DNA from: Campanula takesimana
Taxonomy: Eukaryota > Streptophyta > Magnoliopsida > Asterales > Campanulaceae
DNA length: 64,000 nucleotides
Assembly (NCBI GenBank): GCA_026119855.1
Contig: JAOWBW010000113.1
Coordinates: 310,001 to 374,000 of the forward strand
Direction: 5' to 3'
Made by a program: the position numbers and the translations under genes
In this document: positions 11,843 through 22,410 of the stretch, in pieces
Numbering within the stretch: position 1 is the first letter of the stretch
Layout of the letters: each line of letters begins with the position of its first letter
The notes under the pieces: model-generated
Seen by the model: only the letters and a program-made list of their open reading frames with translations
Database searches by the model: none
Told to the model about the DNA's origin: nothing

Positions 11843-13340
11843 TGTTGGGTTTCCTCATAACATGCGCAGCAGAATAAAGCATTAAAATTTTCATGAAACC
11901 CAAAGCCCATAGATCCATTCATATGATTAAATCAAATACCGCATAATGAATACTAGAATACTAACCCTTGATTCCTTTGATTAACAACCTTGAATCTTGG
12001 TGGAGACTTGAAACTTGATCACGAATAAAACAGGAACACGAACTTTGAAGATGATAAGTTTCACCGTCTATTGGTATCCACACCACGAACGAATATCAAG
12101 TAGCTTCTTGGTCTTGGTTGCTAGACCAAATTGTGAAACACGCTTTCACAATGTATTTAGAACTATATGGAATTTATGTGATTGTTCTTGTTCTTCACCC
12201 AAGAGATCTTAGAACAAGAAAATATCCCTTGAAACTCTTTGGAGGCCCTCACAAACTTATGTATTGATTAGGGAAACTAGAGGGGGTTTATATACTTTTT
12301 TCACCTATTCCAAATAGGTAACAAGTGACCAAACTCGCAAGAAAACGGATCAGGAAAGTCCCAGGCCAAAACCGACTAGGTCCGCCCAGGTACACAAAGG
12401 GGTCCGACTGGGTCCTTTAACTAGTCTGCCCGGATCAGCAGGAGGTCCGGCTGGGTCCTTTGTAAGGTCCGCCCGGACCCTCCTCTTTTCCAGTTTTCTC
12501 CACTAAATTCCTAATATCCCTCAAAGGCCCTTCGACCCAAATTCCAATTAAGTCCTTTATGATTCGTTCTATTTGTGTGTGACCCTATAGGAACACACTA
12601 AGTTGGCAATGGGATTAAACATAAACATAAGATATGATTAGGTTCTAGCAAACCGTCATACCTACCCAAATAGTGTAACTATATACAAGTTCGTATTCCT
12701 CATAGAACATGTCACAATCCCTTTGTCCACGATGTCATTGAACACAAGTCAAGTCATGGTCATTGAGTCAACTTGTTTTGTTCAATACTTTCTCGATCCC
12801 GAATATTTTGATAATCCAAATAACATTGATCCAATCAATTCACTTGAGTTTGGCCAAACATTTCATCAACATCATTCTACGAGGGGCCCAAGCTTGACAT
12901 CTCTGCGAAGAGGAACAAATCCAACTTAGCTTATTATTCTTCCCTACGTGAATCTGATTATGCCAATCATACTCTTTATAACCACCTGGTTAAAGGTAGC
13001 GTTTGAATATGTTAAACATAATGTTCATCAAGTGGAAGACTATAATAAATTTATGTCTAAGGATTCAAATACTAATATGAGATCTATATATGACATTGAC
13101 CATGACATAAATCTCATACAGCGGGTCATGTCCAGTACCTTGTTCCCAACAAGTACCCATAAGTCTAACATGATCATCCCATGAACATTTAGGCTTATAC
13201 TAGTGTTTCACAAGTAGGGACGGAGATTATTATAAGTAAACATGAACAACAATAATAATCAAACAACTCTTTATTAATATGAATAGAATGATAACATACA
13301 TAACGTTTAAATAAATGTGCCTAGGGCACCAACACTAACA
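11843..13340 (-). repeat. Solo LTR, reverse orientation, copia type
   Basis: On the minus strand it starts TGTTAGTGTTGG (at 13340) and ends AAACCCAACA (at 11843). A perfect TCTAC duplication flanks it (11838-11842 and 13341-13345). It is 1498 bp and related to the LTR at 8146-9540. It carries five near-palindromic words of the type GTCCGCCCGGACC (12380-12480). No internal region accompanies it, so it is a solo LTR left by recombination. Confidence 0.75.
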
Positions 13341-13572
13341 TCTACTTCCACATCAGCTAACATTCTCAAGGTGTTATGCCACATCTTCAAAATGCTGACA
13401 TCATTGCACCACATCAGCAATATTTAAAGCCAATATGGATGGCCAATAGACGGAAGGACTATTAAGTAACGTAGTTTGACGATTCTTAAGTAAAAAAAAA
13501 ATGGTTTGGTGACCAAAAAGTAAAAAATAGATAAGTTCATGGACAAAAAATATACTTTTCTCATGCAAAGAC

Positions 13573-15560
13573 TATATTATATTATGTTTGATATAATTAC
13601 ATATATGATGCATGTATCTATGCAAATAACCTTCATAAATTTTAAGTCTTGTGCCAACCCATGATTAAAACACTTGTAAGTACACGTGTAGTTTCATGCG
13701 GGCTCTAACCATCGCGAAGAGCATTAATTCTATGTTTGTATGAGCAATATGAGTGAAATAGTGGTTCCTATGCGTTTAAAGTGGTTTGACTTAATTAGGC
13801 TATCATAACAGTTATGGGCCTAAGGCACAGATGGGATTAAAACATGTTGTGACATAAGATGTCTCAAAAATCCTATAAAGGATTTAAGAGTCACATACGA
13901 TGTGATTGATAAGGAGTTATCTACCTAAATAGCTTGGTTTTATGCATCTCGCCCTCAAGGACGTAAGATCAAGTGAAATATTGATCTTAGCCCACATAAA
14001 TTATATTATACAATCATTGTATTTGAAGGTGTATAATTTAGTGAGAGTATTTATAAAATACATTAAATATCTCTAAATAATAATGGTATGAAATATATGT
14101 ATATATTTATTTGCATATTTATGTAGAATGTTTTAAACTTTAATCATATTTAATTACAGCGACAGACCCCACTTAAGGAGAATAAGATTAACTTCTCTGA
14201 CCTAGTCACGAGGTTAAGAATTTTTCTAAAGCAAGATCGGAAGTTATGCATTCTTAATAAATCATATTCCTTAAGAAATCTAATGCCTTAAAGACTAGAC
14301 AAAGACATATATTAGAAACATGTGGATGATTTTATGGATGTCAATTGTCTTACAACTTGCTACCATATGTTTAGAACTTGAGAAGTATCTGAAATATATG
14401 AATGCCTCATGTAAGAAGCGTTCCTACAAGCAAGCAAGATAAGACAAGTTTGAGATTGAGCCTAACATTCATTTGATGATTGAATGGAATATCAATAAGT
14501 TCTTATGTTTTGAACATGGAGAGACATATTGATCACCTTAAAAAGGCTTGATAATCAAGTTAGTTTGGAACTAACAACGGATTTGATATTAATTCATAAG
14601 CGACACTTGATGTTTAAAGTGCTAGTCTTAGTATCAAATGGAAAACTTTTCAAACTACAATGTTAATAAAGAAAATGATTTAAGATAAAAGGCAAGACAA
14701 GAGTTGTCAAGCTTAAAGGAAATAATTGTGGCTAAAACCTAAAATCCAAATGATGTAATTGCTACCATAGGCGATAAGATGACCATTGGAGAAATTACAA
14801 TTTGAATTAAAAGATCAAAAGGAAGGGTAGTAGGACTACCGCTTTAAGTATTTATGTTAATCTTCTACATCTAAGTTCTTGGGTATTCGATACCGGATAT
14901 GGATCTCACATTTGTATAAATGTGTAAGACATTAGAAATAGAAAGACTACTTAAGAAAAGTAAAGATTAACCTATGTGTTGATAATGATGCAAATGTTGC
15001 AACATTAATCGTAGGGACTTGCGAAGTGTCTTTACCTAGTAGGTTTATGTTTGTTTTGAACAAATGGTATTATGTTCCTACTTTAAGTAGAAATATTATT
15101 TTGGTTTTATCATTAGAAGATAATTGATATTTCTTATTTTGAATAAGGAAGTGCCCCATTAAATATGATTTGCTTTATTGTATTGATAATCATACAATGG
15201 AACTTTATATCTTTATCTTGGATGAACAAAATAATAAGTATAACATAAATAAAGGAAATCTGAATCTAAGTATGTAAGCGTTACATTTTATAGCATTAAA
15301 GTCTCGATCAAATGATAAGAAGCACATATCTAAAATTCCATGGGACGGACTTTTAAAATCACATGATTTCGAATCATGTGATATATGTGAATCTTAGAAA
15401 TTGATCAAGACATCTTTTACTAATAGTAGTGAAAGGAAATACACTTTTGGACTAATGCATATTATTGTATGTAGTTCATTAAAGTAACAATGCTAAGATA
15501 GGATTTCAATATCTCAAGAAAAAAGTATTAAAGTACTCTGATTTGATCAAAGTAATGAAT
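13573..15560 (+). pseudogene. Decayed copia gag, protease and pre-integrase
   Basis: Continuation of the copia element started at 8146, after the MULE. Leader sequence (13573-14150) is followed by gag-like reading with stops: KINFSDLVTRLRIFLKQDRK (about 14190-14240) and KHVDDFMDVNCL (about 14320). A retropepsin-like WVFDTGYGSHIC follows at about 14880-14920, then WYYVPTLSRNII (about 15070), and a pre-integrase remnant HISKIPWDGLLKSHDFESCDIC (about 15327-15390). The order gag, protease, pre-integrase is the copia order. Numerous stops and frameshifts show long decay. Integrase, reverse transcriptase, RNase H and the 3' LTR are missing. Confidence 0.65.
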
Positions 15561-15777
15561 ATTTGAGCCTTGGACTTGATGTGAATTCTGCAGAAAGTAT
15601 GCAAAATAAGAAAAAAAAAAAAACTGAAAACAGCAACCGTACGGATTGCTTGGAGGTGTACGCATGCCTAGTAGACTTACGGACAGTGTTCCAGAAGTTT
15701 ACAGATTGTCTGCAAACTACAGTTTTTCGCCTCATAATAAGTCAAATTAATATTTAATTAACCTTCTGGATTATGCA
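15561..15777. other. Copia-derived tail with GTACGG words
   Basis: No gene. It contains CCGTACGGATTGC and related words (15640-15690) like those of the LTR at 8146-9540, so it is probably another piece of that element. Confidence 0.35.
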
Positions 15778-16960
15778 CTGGAAACAGCTGAACTTTTCAA
15801 AGTGTTGCAATTCGATTCCCAACATTTCAATTTTTGCAAACCCCTTCCCCACCTTGGCATTTTGTTTCAATTCAATGTAAATTTCATTAAAAAAATAACT
15901 TTCGTTAAATCCTCTTGTCATGTGCCTTGCACATGATTGTTAATGGGCAAAATCGTCATTTCTCAATGAAGCCACCCAAACACCGTCACCATTGCCGCCA
16001 CCATCACACCAAGCATCGCCAACACCAACATGACTGACCCCACAATTACAAAAATTGAGAATAGTCATAACAAAATACCAATAAATCAACTACTGTTACT
16101 AACTCTGCCACAAAATCGTAGCTATCGTGCTTCCCATTTATTTACCCTTTCTCCCTCATTCTAGGAAATCATCAAGGAAAAGGCGAACAAATAACCAAAA
16201 AAATAAAAAGATAAAAACACAGAGATCTTCTCCCATCCTCCGCCCCTTTCCAGCATCTTCTCCCCCAAACGTAGTTCAATATTCAAGTCCGTATAAATTT
16301 CACAAAAACCAAGGTATTTCTCCATATCTCCATCAGGTCTATTACAACTTGCCATGTCGACGGGTCTGAAGAATGAGGGAATTAATGGTAATCCTAGGAG
16401 AAAAATCAGAGAGAGTGAGATTTTGAAACTAGATATGGAAGAAGAGTAGAAGAGCAGGAGGGGGTAAGGGTTGACGGCTAAGGGAGAGGTCAAAGCGCCG
16501 CCGTTCAGATGGTCTGAAGAAGGAGAAACATCCGTCGGTGAAGAAGGAAAGAAGACGATGATGGCGGCGTGGTAGAGTGAAGATTCGCGGCAATATAACG
16601 CAAGGGAAGAGGGAGGGGAGACGACGAAAGAGACGGGAGGCGGCGGATGAAGGAGTCTGAGGAAGGAGATGACGTTGGAGACTTGGAGTAGGGGGATTTG
16701 AAATGTTGTATCCCATATCTATGAAGATTTGGATTTGGTAAATGGGGAAAAAAGATTGGGTTGGTATTCACATAATGAGAAATGAAGGTTTTCCCATTAA
16801 AAATTATATTCTAGGCACATGACATGGCTATTTAATGAAAGTTAGTTTTTTAATGAAATTTACATTGAATTGAAACAAAATGCCAAGGTGGGGAAGGGGA
16901 TTGCAAAAATTGATATGTTGGGAATCGAATTGCAACTCTTGGGAAAGTTCAGGTAACCAA
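15778..16960. mobile_element. TIR element, probable MULE, with GC-rich cargo
   Basis: Inverted repeats of about 140 bp: the left arm 15787-15925 (TTGCAATTCGATTCCCAACAT, then CCTTCCCCACCTTGGCATTTTG) is mirrored at 16815-16953. The interior is richer in GC than its surroundings and holds gene-like Pro/Ser/Arg-rich frames on both strands (16127-16771) without recognised motifs. TATGCA occurs at both edges (15772-15777, 16961-16966) but is too short to prove the duplication. The likely class is Pack-MULE. Confidence 0.55.
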
Positions 16961-16966
16961 TATGCA

Positions 16967-17774
16967 ATTTGCCCTTAAAAATCATCCAATCTTGCTCCAA
17001 TCTGACCTAGCTAGTGAGCGATCCCAGTTCACGACAGAGAACAAGACAGCAATGGATAATACTAAACTTATGATTTCAAAAACGTTACTACGAGTAACGA
17101 ACTCACAAACTTTTCCCAAATTCCCTCTTCTCTTTCTCAGCTCGATCAATGCTGGGTTTTTTTTTGTGTGTGTAAACTTTTTCTCTCAAAGCAACTGATT
17201 GAAGAAGGTTGGGAGGGGTGGAGGGTTTAAAGGGGGCTCAGTGGGTGGGTGTATGGGTGGTAATGGCATGGTAAAAGTTCAAAAAACAATATTGGTAGTA
17301 CCGAGTTCATAAAAAACGGTACTACCAATGTCGTGTTCTACAAAGGCGTGTTTCCCAGACCTCGTTAAAATCTAACCTTGATCCCTCAGCTTAATTAAAA
17401 CCCTAGCCTTAAATTACCTTTTCTTGAAAGCTAAAAACGGCACTGTTGGTGCCAGTTTCTTTTCTAAACTCGTTATTCCCAGTGCCGACTTCATATGAAA
17501 GTGTTACTTTGGTACATACTTTCGAATGAGTGTTCTTCTGGCAGATACTTATTTAAAAGGCTATTATTTTGAAAAAAAATCTACTTTAGAATGCGAAGTA
17601 CTCTGTTCGTCTCATAATCATAATAAAGGCACAAATTTTTTCTTTAGATGCTCATTGATAAATTACATTACTTAAAATGAAAATTTTAGAATATTTTTTT
17701 ATTGAATGAGATCACTTGCCATACTTAAAACATTTATTCATGACTAATTATTGATCTCCCCAATTTTCTATGAG
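16967..17774. other. Intergenic; perfect 13-bp hairpin at 17291-17329
   Basis: No gene. ATTGGTAGTACCG (17291-17303) pairs exactly with CGGTACTACCAAT (17317-17329) across a 13-nt loop. Related ACGGCACTG/GGTGCCAGT words follow near 17437-17455. This may be the decayed edge of a TIR element. Confidence 0.4.
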
Positions 17775-18329
17775 GCTTTGACCAATAAGTTCCTCAGCTA
17801 AATAAAAATAACCAATAAGGACAGACATTATAGAAATTCGCCAATAAATCCCTTGCAATTTCTATGGACCAGACTACCCCTCCCCACACTCGCCTAGCAG
17901 CAGCACCAGGGCCTTGCCCAACCCCAACGCCTGGGGTCGAGCGAATAAGATCATTCGACCTTTATTAACTTAAAGGGAAACCCGATTGAATTAGATCACT
18001 CATGGTCATTGGGTGAATCAGATCTCTCTCATCTCCCTCTCTCTCTCTCTCTCTCCCCCTCTCTCTTCTTTTTTCCCCTCAAAATTTTAAAATGCTACAT
18101 TTTAAAATCTAGAAATCGAAAAAAAAAATCCGAAACCACTGTTTTAATCGTGTCGTCGAGACGAATCAAACAAGTATACAACACGTAATTTAAATTTCAG
18201 AAATAAAAATTTCATTTTTCACTTGTAAAAATTTGAGAAAAATCATTTTTTATTTCTCAATTAATTTCACAATTTTAAAAAATAAAATTTTCACTTTTCA
18301 CTTGTAAAATCATTTTTCAACTGATTTCT

Positions 18330-18800
18330 CAGTTGTGTGATTTCACAGTTGTGTCATTTTTTCATTTTTCTTTTTTAAAAACTGATAAATTCATCTCTCA
18401 ATTTTTCACAATCATTATAATAACTGAGACATTCATTTCACAGTTGTTCACACATGAATTTGAATATAATTACTGAGACATTCATTTAACAGTTATTCAT
18501 AATTGAATTAAAACTGATAAAATCACCTCTCATTTTCCCAATTGATGACTCAATTTATCGGTTTAATTATATAATAAATGAGACATTCATTTCTCAGTTA
18601 TTCACATATGAATTTGAGTACAAGAACTGGTACATTCATTTCTCAGTTATCAATTTTTATCTGTTGTTAATATAATAATAAATGAGATATTCATTTCTCA
18701 GTTATTCACACACGGGTTTAATATAAGAACTGGTAAATTTATTTCTCATTTGTTAACACATGAGGTGAGTGTAACAACTAAAAAATTCATCGCACAGTTT
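18330..18800. repeat. Degenerate tandem array, about 60-70 bp unit
   Basis: The phrase GAGACATTCATTTCTCAGTTATTCACA recurs with variation about seven to eight times, at intervals of roughly 50-70 bp, each time followed by a variable AT-rich spacer. No coding frame exists. Confidence 0.65.
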
Positions 18801-19020
18801 CTATAAAGAATACTCATTTTCGGAACTATGTGTTGTCAAATGCTCTTTAAAGAATTGTGAAATAAATTTATCTTATTTTTTTTAATTAAAAATGAGTAAT
18901 TGTTCAATTGTGAAGAATTAATACTCCTAACCCCCCCCCCCAAAAAAAAAAACAACAACAACAACAAATGTGAGGTTGTGGTGTTAGGTATATGATAGTC
19001 TACTATTTGAACAAATAAGA

Positions 19021-19110
19021 AGCTTGGCATAGTGGGTAGGAGTCTTAGCCAAGATTAAGAGGTCTTGGGTTCAAACCCTCCCAAGAGCAAATAATTTTTA
19101 TTAATAATAC
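19021..19110 (+). repeat. tRNA-like segment, probable SINE head
   Basis: GCTTGGCATAGTGGGTAGGA resembles a pol III A box region, and GGGTTCAAACCC about 35 bp later is a perfect B box. The 5' GCTTGG can pair with CCAAG near 19080. It is tRNA-like but lacks a clean cloverleaf and is followed by AT-rich sequence, so a SINE head or decayed tRNA is more likely than a working tRNA gene. Confidence 0.5.
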
Positions 19111-19114
19111 TTGG

Positions 19115-19440
19115 GGTTGCAGTGGGTGAGTTCCGGCGGTGGTTAGTCGCAGAACTGCCGGTGGTCCGACGGCGGCGGCGGGTGGAGATCCGGCGGCGGC
19201 GGTTGGTCGGAGGTCTGGCAGCTGCGGTTGGAGGTCCGACGGCGGCGGGTGGAGGTCCGGTGGTGGCGGCTGGGGGCGGTGGTTGGTCGGAGAACTGCCG
19301 GTGGTCCTACGACGGCGGCGGCGGGTGGAGGTCCGGCGTCGGCGGTTGGTCGGAGGTCTGGCGGCTGCGGTTGGAGGTCCGGCGGCGGAGGGTGGAGGTC
19401 CGGTGGTGGCGGCTGGTGGCGGTGGGTGGCAGCTGTCGGT
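19115..19440. repeat. GC-rich 140-bp tandem duplication
   Basis: Two copies with a period of 140 bp (AGAACTGCCGGTGGTCC at 19151 and 19291), each built from smaller GGAGGTCCGGCGGCGG-type words. The strong GC bias opens long frames on both strands (Gly/Arg-rich and Pro-rich), none with domains. It is a minisatellite-like tract. Confidence 0.7.
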
Positions 19441-19757
19441 CAAAGATAGTCAATGGTTAAAGGTGTAATAGGATTTTATATAGGCTGGGGGTATTTTTGC
19501 CATTTAAAAAGGGTGAGGAATTTATTGGTAAAATTGATTTCAACCCAAGGACCCTAAGGTGGATTATGAAACGTTGTGGTTGTATTGGCAAATACCATCT
19601 TCCCCAAGGAACTTATTGGTAAAAATCCCATTTTCTATCCTACTTCACTTTTAATATTCACAACAACTACTCCACTACTATTAATTTTTAATATAAATAC
19701 TCTCTCTTTACTTCTGCTAGATTAATTTTGGAGAGGGAGTATGTACCTACTACTATA

Positions 19758-20214
19758 CTCCCTCCGTCCCTCTTTAACTTACAAATTTTGGGTTGGGCAC
19801 ATTATTTAAGGAAGAATAATACTAGGGGCATAAAAAACTCACAAAATCTTGCTCGCAAAATCCTAGGAGTAATGATTTTATTGGTGTTTTTAATTAGAGT
19901 GTGGCGGGTCCATTATCGATGCAACCAATAAAATATCGTCACTTCATCTTGTGAGCAAGATTTTGTGACCTTATTTTGTGCCCCTAGCATTGCTCTTTAA
20001 GGAAAAAGTGAAAAAATTGATGTGTTGTGAGTGTAGATAGTTGAGTGGGAGAGAGAAAGTGGGGTAGAGAATAGTAAGTGGATAGTTGTTGTGAGTATGA
20101 CAAGTGGGTCCCATTATTTTAAAAGTATTAAAACATTTCCTTTTTGGGACTTTGTAAATTAAAATGGGACAACCAAAATGACAAATTTTATAGATTAAAG
20201 AGGGACGAAGGGAG
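19758..20214. mobile_element. Stowaway-type MITE carrying a nested hAT-MITE
   Basis: CTCCCTCCGTCCCTCTTTAA at the left is mirrored by TTAAAGAGGGACGAAGGGAG at the right, flanked by TA (19756-19757, 20215-20216). A 183-bp element with its own 8-bp duplication lies inside. Confidence 0.85.
19813..19995 (+). mobile_element. 183-bp hAT-like MITE, copy A
   Basis: TIRs end in ...TACTAGGGGC and GCCCCTAGCATTGCTC, with a perfect 8-bp duplication TTTAAGGA (19805-19812, 19996-20003), the hAT size. The centre is a second inverted pair, ATTTTATTGGT and ACCAATAAAAT. Related copies are at 20221-20386, 46837-47019 (reversed) and 60723-60905. Confidence 0.8.
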
Positions 20215-20220
20215 TAAGTA

Positions 20221-20386
20221 AAATAATACTAGGGCACAAAAAATCACAAAATCTTCCTCACAAAATCCTAAGTGTCATGATTTTATTGGTGTTTTTAAAT
20301 AAAGTGTGACTGGTCCATTATCGATGCAACCAATAAAATATTGCTACATCATTTTGTGAGCTTATTTTGTGCCCCTAACAGTGCTC
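20221..20386 (+). mobile_element. hAT-like MITE, copy B
   Basis: Same family and orientation as 19813-19995, with the core GGTCCATTATCGATGCAACC and the GTGCCCCTAACA end. It is shorter by a small internal deletion. The target duplication is not clear. Confidence 0.7.
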
Positions 20387-20421
20387 AAGCAAGTATATGT
20401 AAGAGAGTTCTTTCACTGAAA

Positions 20422-20468
<47 letters not shown>

Positions 20469-20579
20469 GTTGGCCAAAAGAGCTATGTCATTGACATGTG
20501 GACAAACAATGGAGAAAGCTTGCATTTGGAGAAGCCACATCAACAATATACTAATAAATAAGTGACTTTTTATTTTCTT

Positions 20580-21230
20580 TTCATTAGCTAATACTATTAA
20601 CTAATAATAATAGTTACTATAAAGGGTAAGTATAATAGTTACCTATTATAGTAACTATTACTATTATTAGTAATAGTTAACTATAATAGTTAACCATTAT
20701 AGTTAACTATTACTCTTATTAGTAATAGTTACTATTATAGTTAACTATATTAGTTAACTATTACTATTATTAGTAATAGTTATTATAATAGTTACCTTAT
20801 GTAGTAACTAATAGTATTAGCTAATGGTATTAAACAAATAACAGTTAACTATTAATAATAAGAGTATTAGTTAATTATAATAGTTATTATATAAGTTAAA
20901 TATTAATTTTTAATATTAATTAATTATAATAATTACTATATCAATTAACTATTACTATTAATAATATTAGTTTATTATAATAATTATTATTCCCTCCGTC
21001 CCAGTTTAAAGTTCTTAATTTCCTTTTTGGTGTGTCCCAATTTATATTTAACTATTATAATTAACTATTAAATAAAATAAAAATTACTATTAATAGTATT
21101 AGTTAATCATAATAGTTACTATATAGATTAATTATTACTATTAATAGTATTATTAGTTAATCATAATAGTTACTATATAAGTTAACTATTATTATTAATA
21201 GTATTAGTTAATCATTATACAATAAATGTT
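20580..21230. repeat. AT-rich minisatellite, about 51-bp unit
   Basis: Degenerate repeats of the phrase TTAACTATTACTATTAATAG with TAGTTAACTATAATAGTTAC recur through this interval. It is interrupted near 20990-21047 by the left end of a Stowaway (CCCTCCGTCCCAGTTTAAAG). The same satellite is at 30957-31440 and 63790-64000. Confidence 0.7.
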
Positions 21231-21299
21231 AATATCTATATTACAATAGAAAGCGGAAATAACCGCTTTATAAAGAGCGGCTGTGATTGCTTCTTGATA

Positions 21300-21720
21300 A
21301 ACTGATCCAACGGCTTAAATCTACCCTCCATCTAACCGTGTTTTAACTTCCCCACGTTTAACCCTCTTTTTCTCTCCCAATTTGTCACGTTGAAAACTGC
21401 CCACGGAGAACCATATTAATTAATGATGTTCATCCCCATAGCGTACCTCAACCGTTAATCTTACCTTCCTCTCTAGGATTCTCTCTTTTCGCGTCTGCTC
21501 TCGCTAATGCCGACGACGCTTCTCAAAACCCTGTTTGAAGCCTACCATCGCCTCTACCCAAATCCTTGACTTGGGATGATGTGTTAAGACGCCGTTTCAG
21601 TCAATTGAAGCTATAGCCTAGGGTTTATAAGGATCATTTGTGGCTATTGGGTTGAAGTTTGGGTACTGCTGAAGTTTCTATTTCTATGAATTTCTATGTG
21701 GCGTCAATGAGTCTTCGTCG
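21300..21720 (+). pseudogene. Promoter/first-exon-like gene fragment in the Helitron
   Basis: A promoter- and leader-like stretch leads to an ATG at about 21507 opening MPTTLLKTLFEAYHRLYPNP, then a stop. The base composition (mixed GC, CT-rich leader) is unlike the surrounding AT-rich Helitron DNA. Helitrons often carry captured host exons. The donor gene is not recognised. Confidence 0.35.
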
Positions 21721-22035
21721 TTTTCAAAATTTGTTGTCCTGTGCACGTAATAAATGGTGTTTTGGAGGTAATGGTAAACAATTAAAACAATCACAGTGGT
21801 GGGAGTAGGGATGGTGAATAATGAGGCCGGTGGTTGTCATGGGGAGGAGGGAAAATAAAGGAAGAACATAGAGAGAGTTGAAAACATACGTTGCTACTGT
21901 AAAATGTCTTTTTTTTTGGGTGGGGACTAGGGGTTGGAGAGAATTAGAGAGAGGGGAAGATTTAATTAGGAAAATGGGTAGGTTAAAAGTTATCAAGATG
22001 GTAGTTTCCTCATCCAGAATTTTACATATACATAT

Positions 22036-22214
22036 TTTTTTTTTTTTTACTTAAATCATAATTGAAGTCAATACATAATCATTAATAGAAGCGCCTAGGA
22101 GACAAATCCTAAGGAGAGAAAATCTGCTCTCTAACTTCTAAGGGAGGGGGATCGAACCCATGACCTCCAAGTTGGAAGCCCTGAGCTCTGGCCACCAGGC
22201 CAAGGCCTGATGGT
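22036..22214 (-). mobile_element. tRNA-derived SINE, full copy with target duplication
   Basis: On the minus strand it begins with a pol III A-box-like TGGCCTGGTGGCCAGAGC and a B box GGGTTCGATCC, then a body reading TTAGAGAGCAGATTTTCTCTCC, and ends in an A tract (22036-22048 as T on the plus strand). A 17-bp duplication TTTTACATATACATATT flanks it (about 22019-22035 and 22215-22231). A second copy is at 57550-57717. Confidence 0.85.
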
Positions 22215-22410
22215 TTTTACATATACATATTGTATGAATGTTTATGTGTACTGGAACATTTTCTTTTTCTTCTTCCCGTTCTTCTTCTTCTTTTGGTTTG
22301 TATGGACAGGTGGGTTTTCGGCTTTTCGCCCTCACAAAGTTCTCAAGGAGTATGCATACAATTGATTGATATCACATTGTAAATTATTTCGACTTTAGAG
22401 CGCCAGTTGG

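Larger units (their letters stand above)
10600..13562. mobile_element. MULE of 3.0 kb with 10-bp target duplication
   Basis: Inverted repeats of about 130 bp: left arm GAGAAAAGTAC...CTTTTTGGTCACCAAACCA... up to CCGTCTATTGGCC (10600-10735), mirrored at 13441-13562. The direct repeat ATGCAAAGAC flanks it (10590-10599 and 13563-13572), in the size range of Mutator-like elements. It inserted into the copia leader. Inside are gene-like GC/CT-rich DNA (10890-11640), a filler segment, and a later solo LTR insertion (11843-13340). No transposase is encoded. Confidence 0.8.
17775..19626. mobile_element. Degenerate TIR element with composite interior
   Basis: The outer ends carry CCAATAAGTTCCT (17782) and its complement AGGAACTTATTGG (19607-19619). 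Further paired CCAATAA blocks lie inside (about 17811, 17841, 19506), giving diverged inverted repeats of about 110 bp. The interior holds an AT-rich tandem array, a tRNA-like segment and a GC-rich duplication. No transposase or clear target duplication was seen. Confidence 0.4.

Noticed and set aside
12723..13184. Open frames inside the solo LTR as host genes
   Set aside because: The region is an LTR (TG...CA ends, TCTAC duplication) and its homologue at 8146-9540 does not keep these frames.
19021..19090. Functional tRNA gene
   Set aside because: A and B boxes are present, but the arms do not give a clean cloverleaf and no pol III terminator follows directly; a SINE head is more likely.
19045..19460. 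Long Pro-rich (minus) and Gly/Arg-rich (plus) open frames
   Set aside because: Four overlapping frames on both strands in a GC-rich tandem duplication: a composition effect with no domain, splice or promoter context.
20426..20463. TA repeats and evenly spaced AT words as a CRISPR-like array
   Set aside because: A eukaryotic microsatellite and minisatellite without unique spacers; CRISPR does not apply here.
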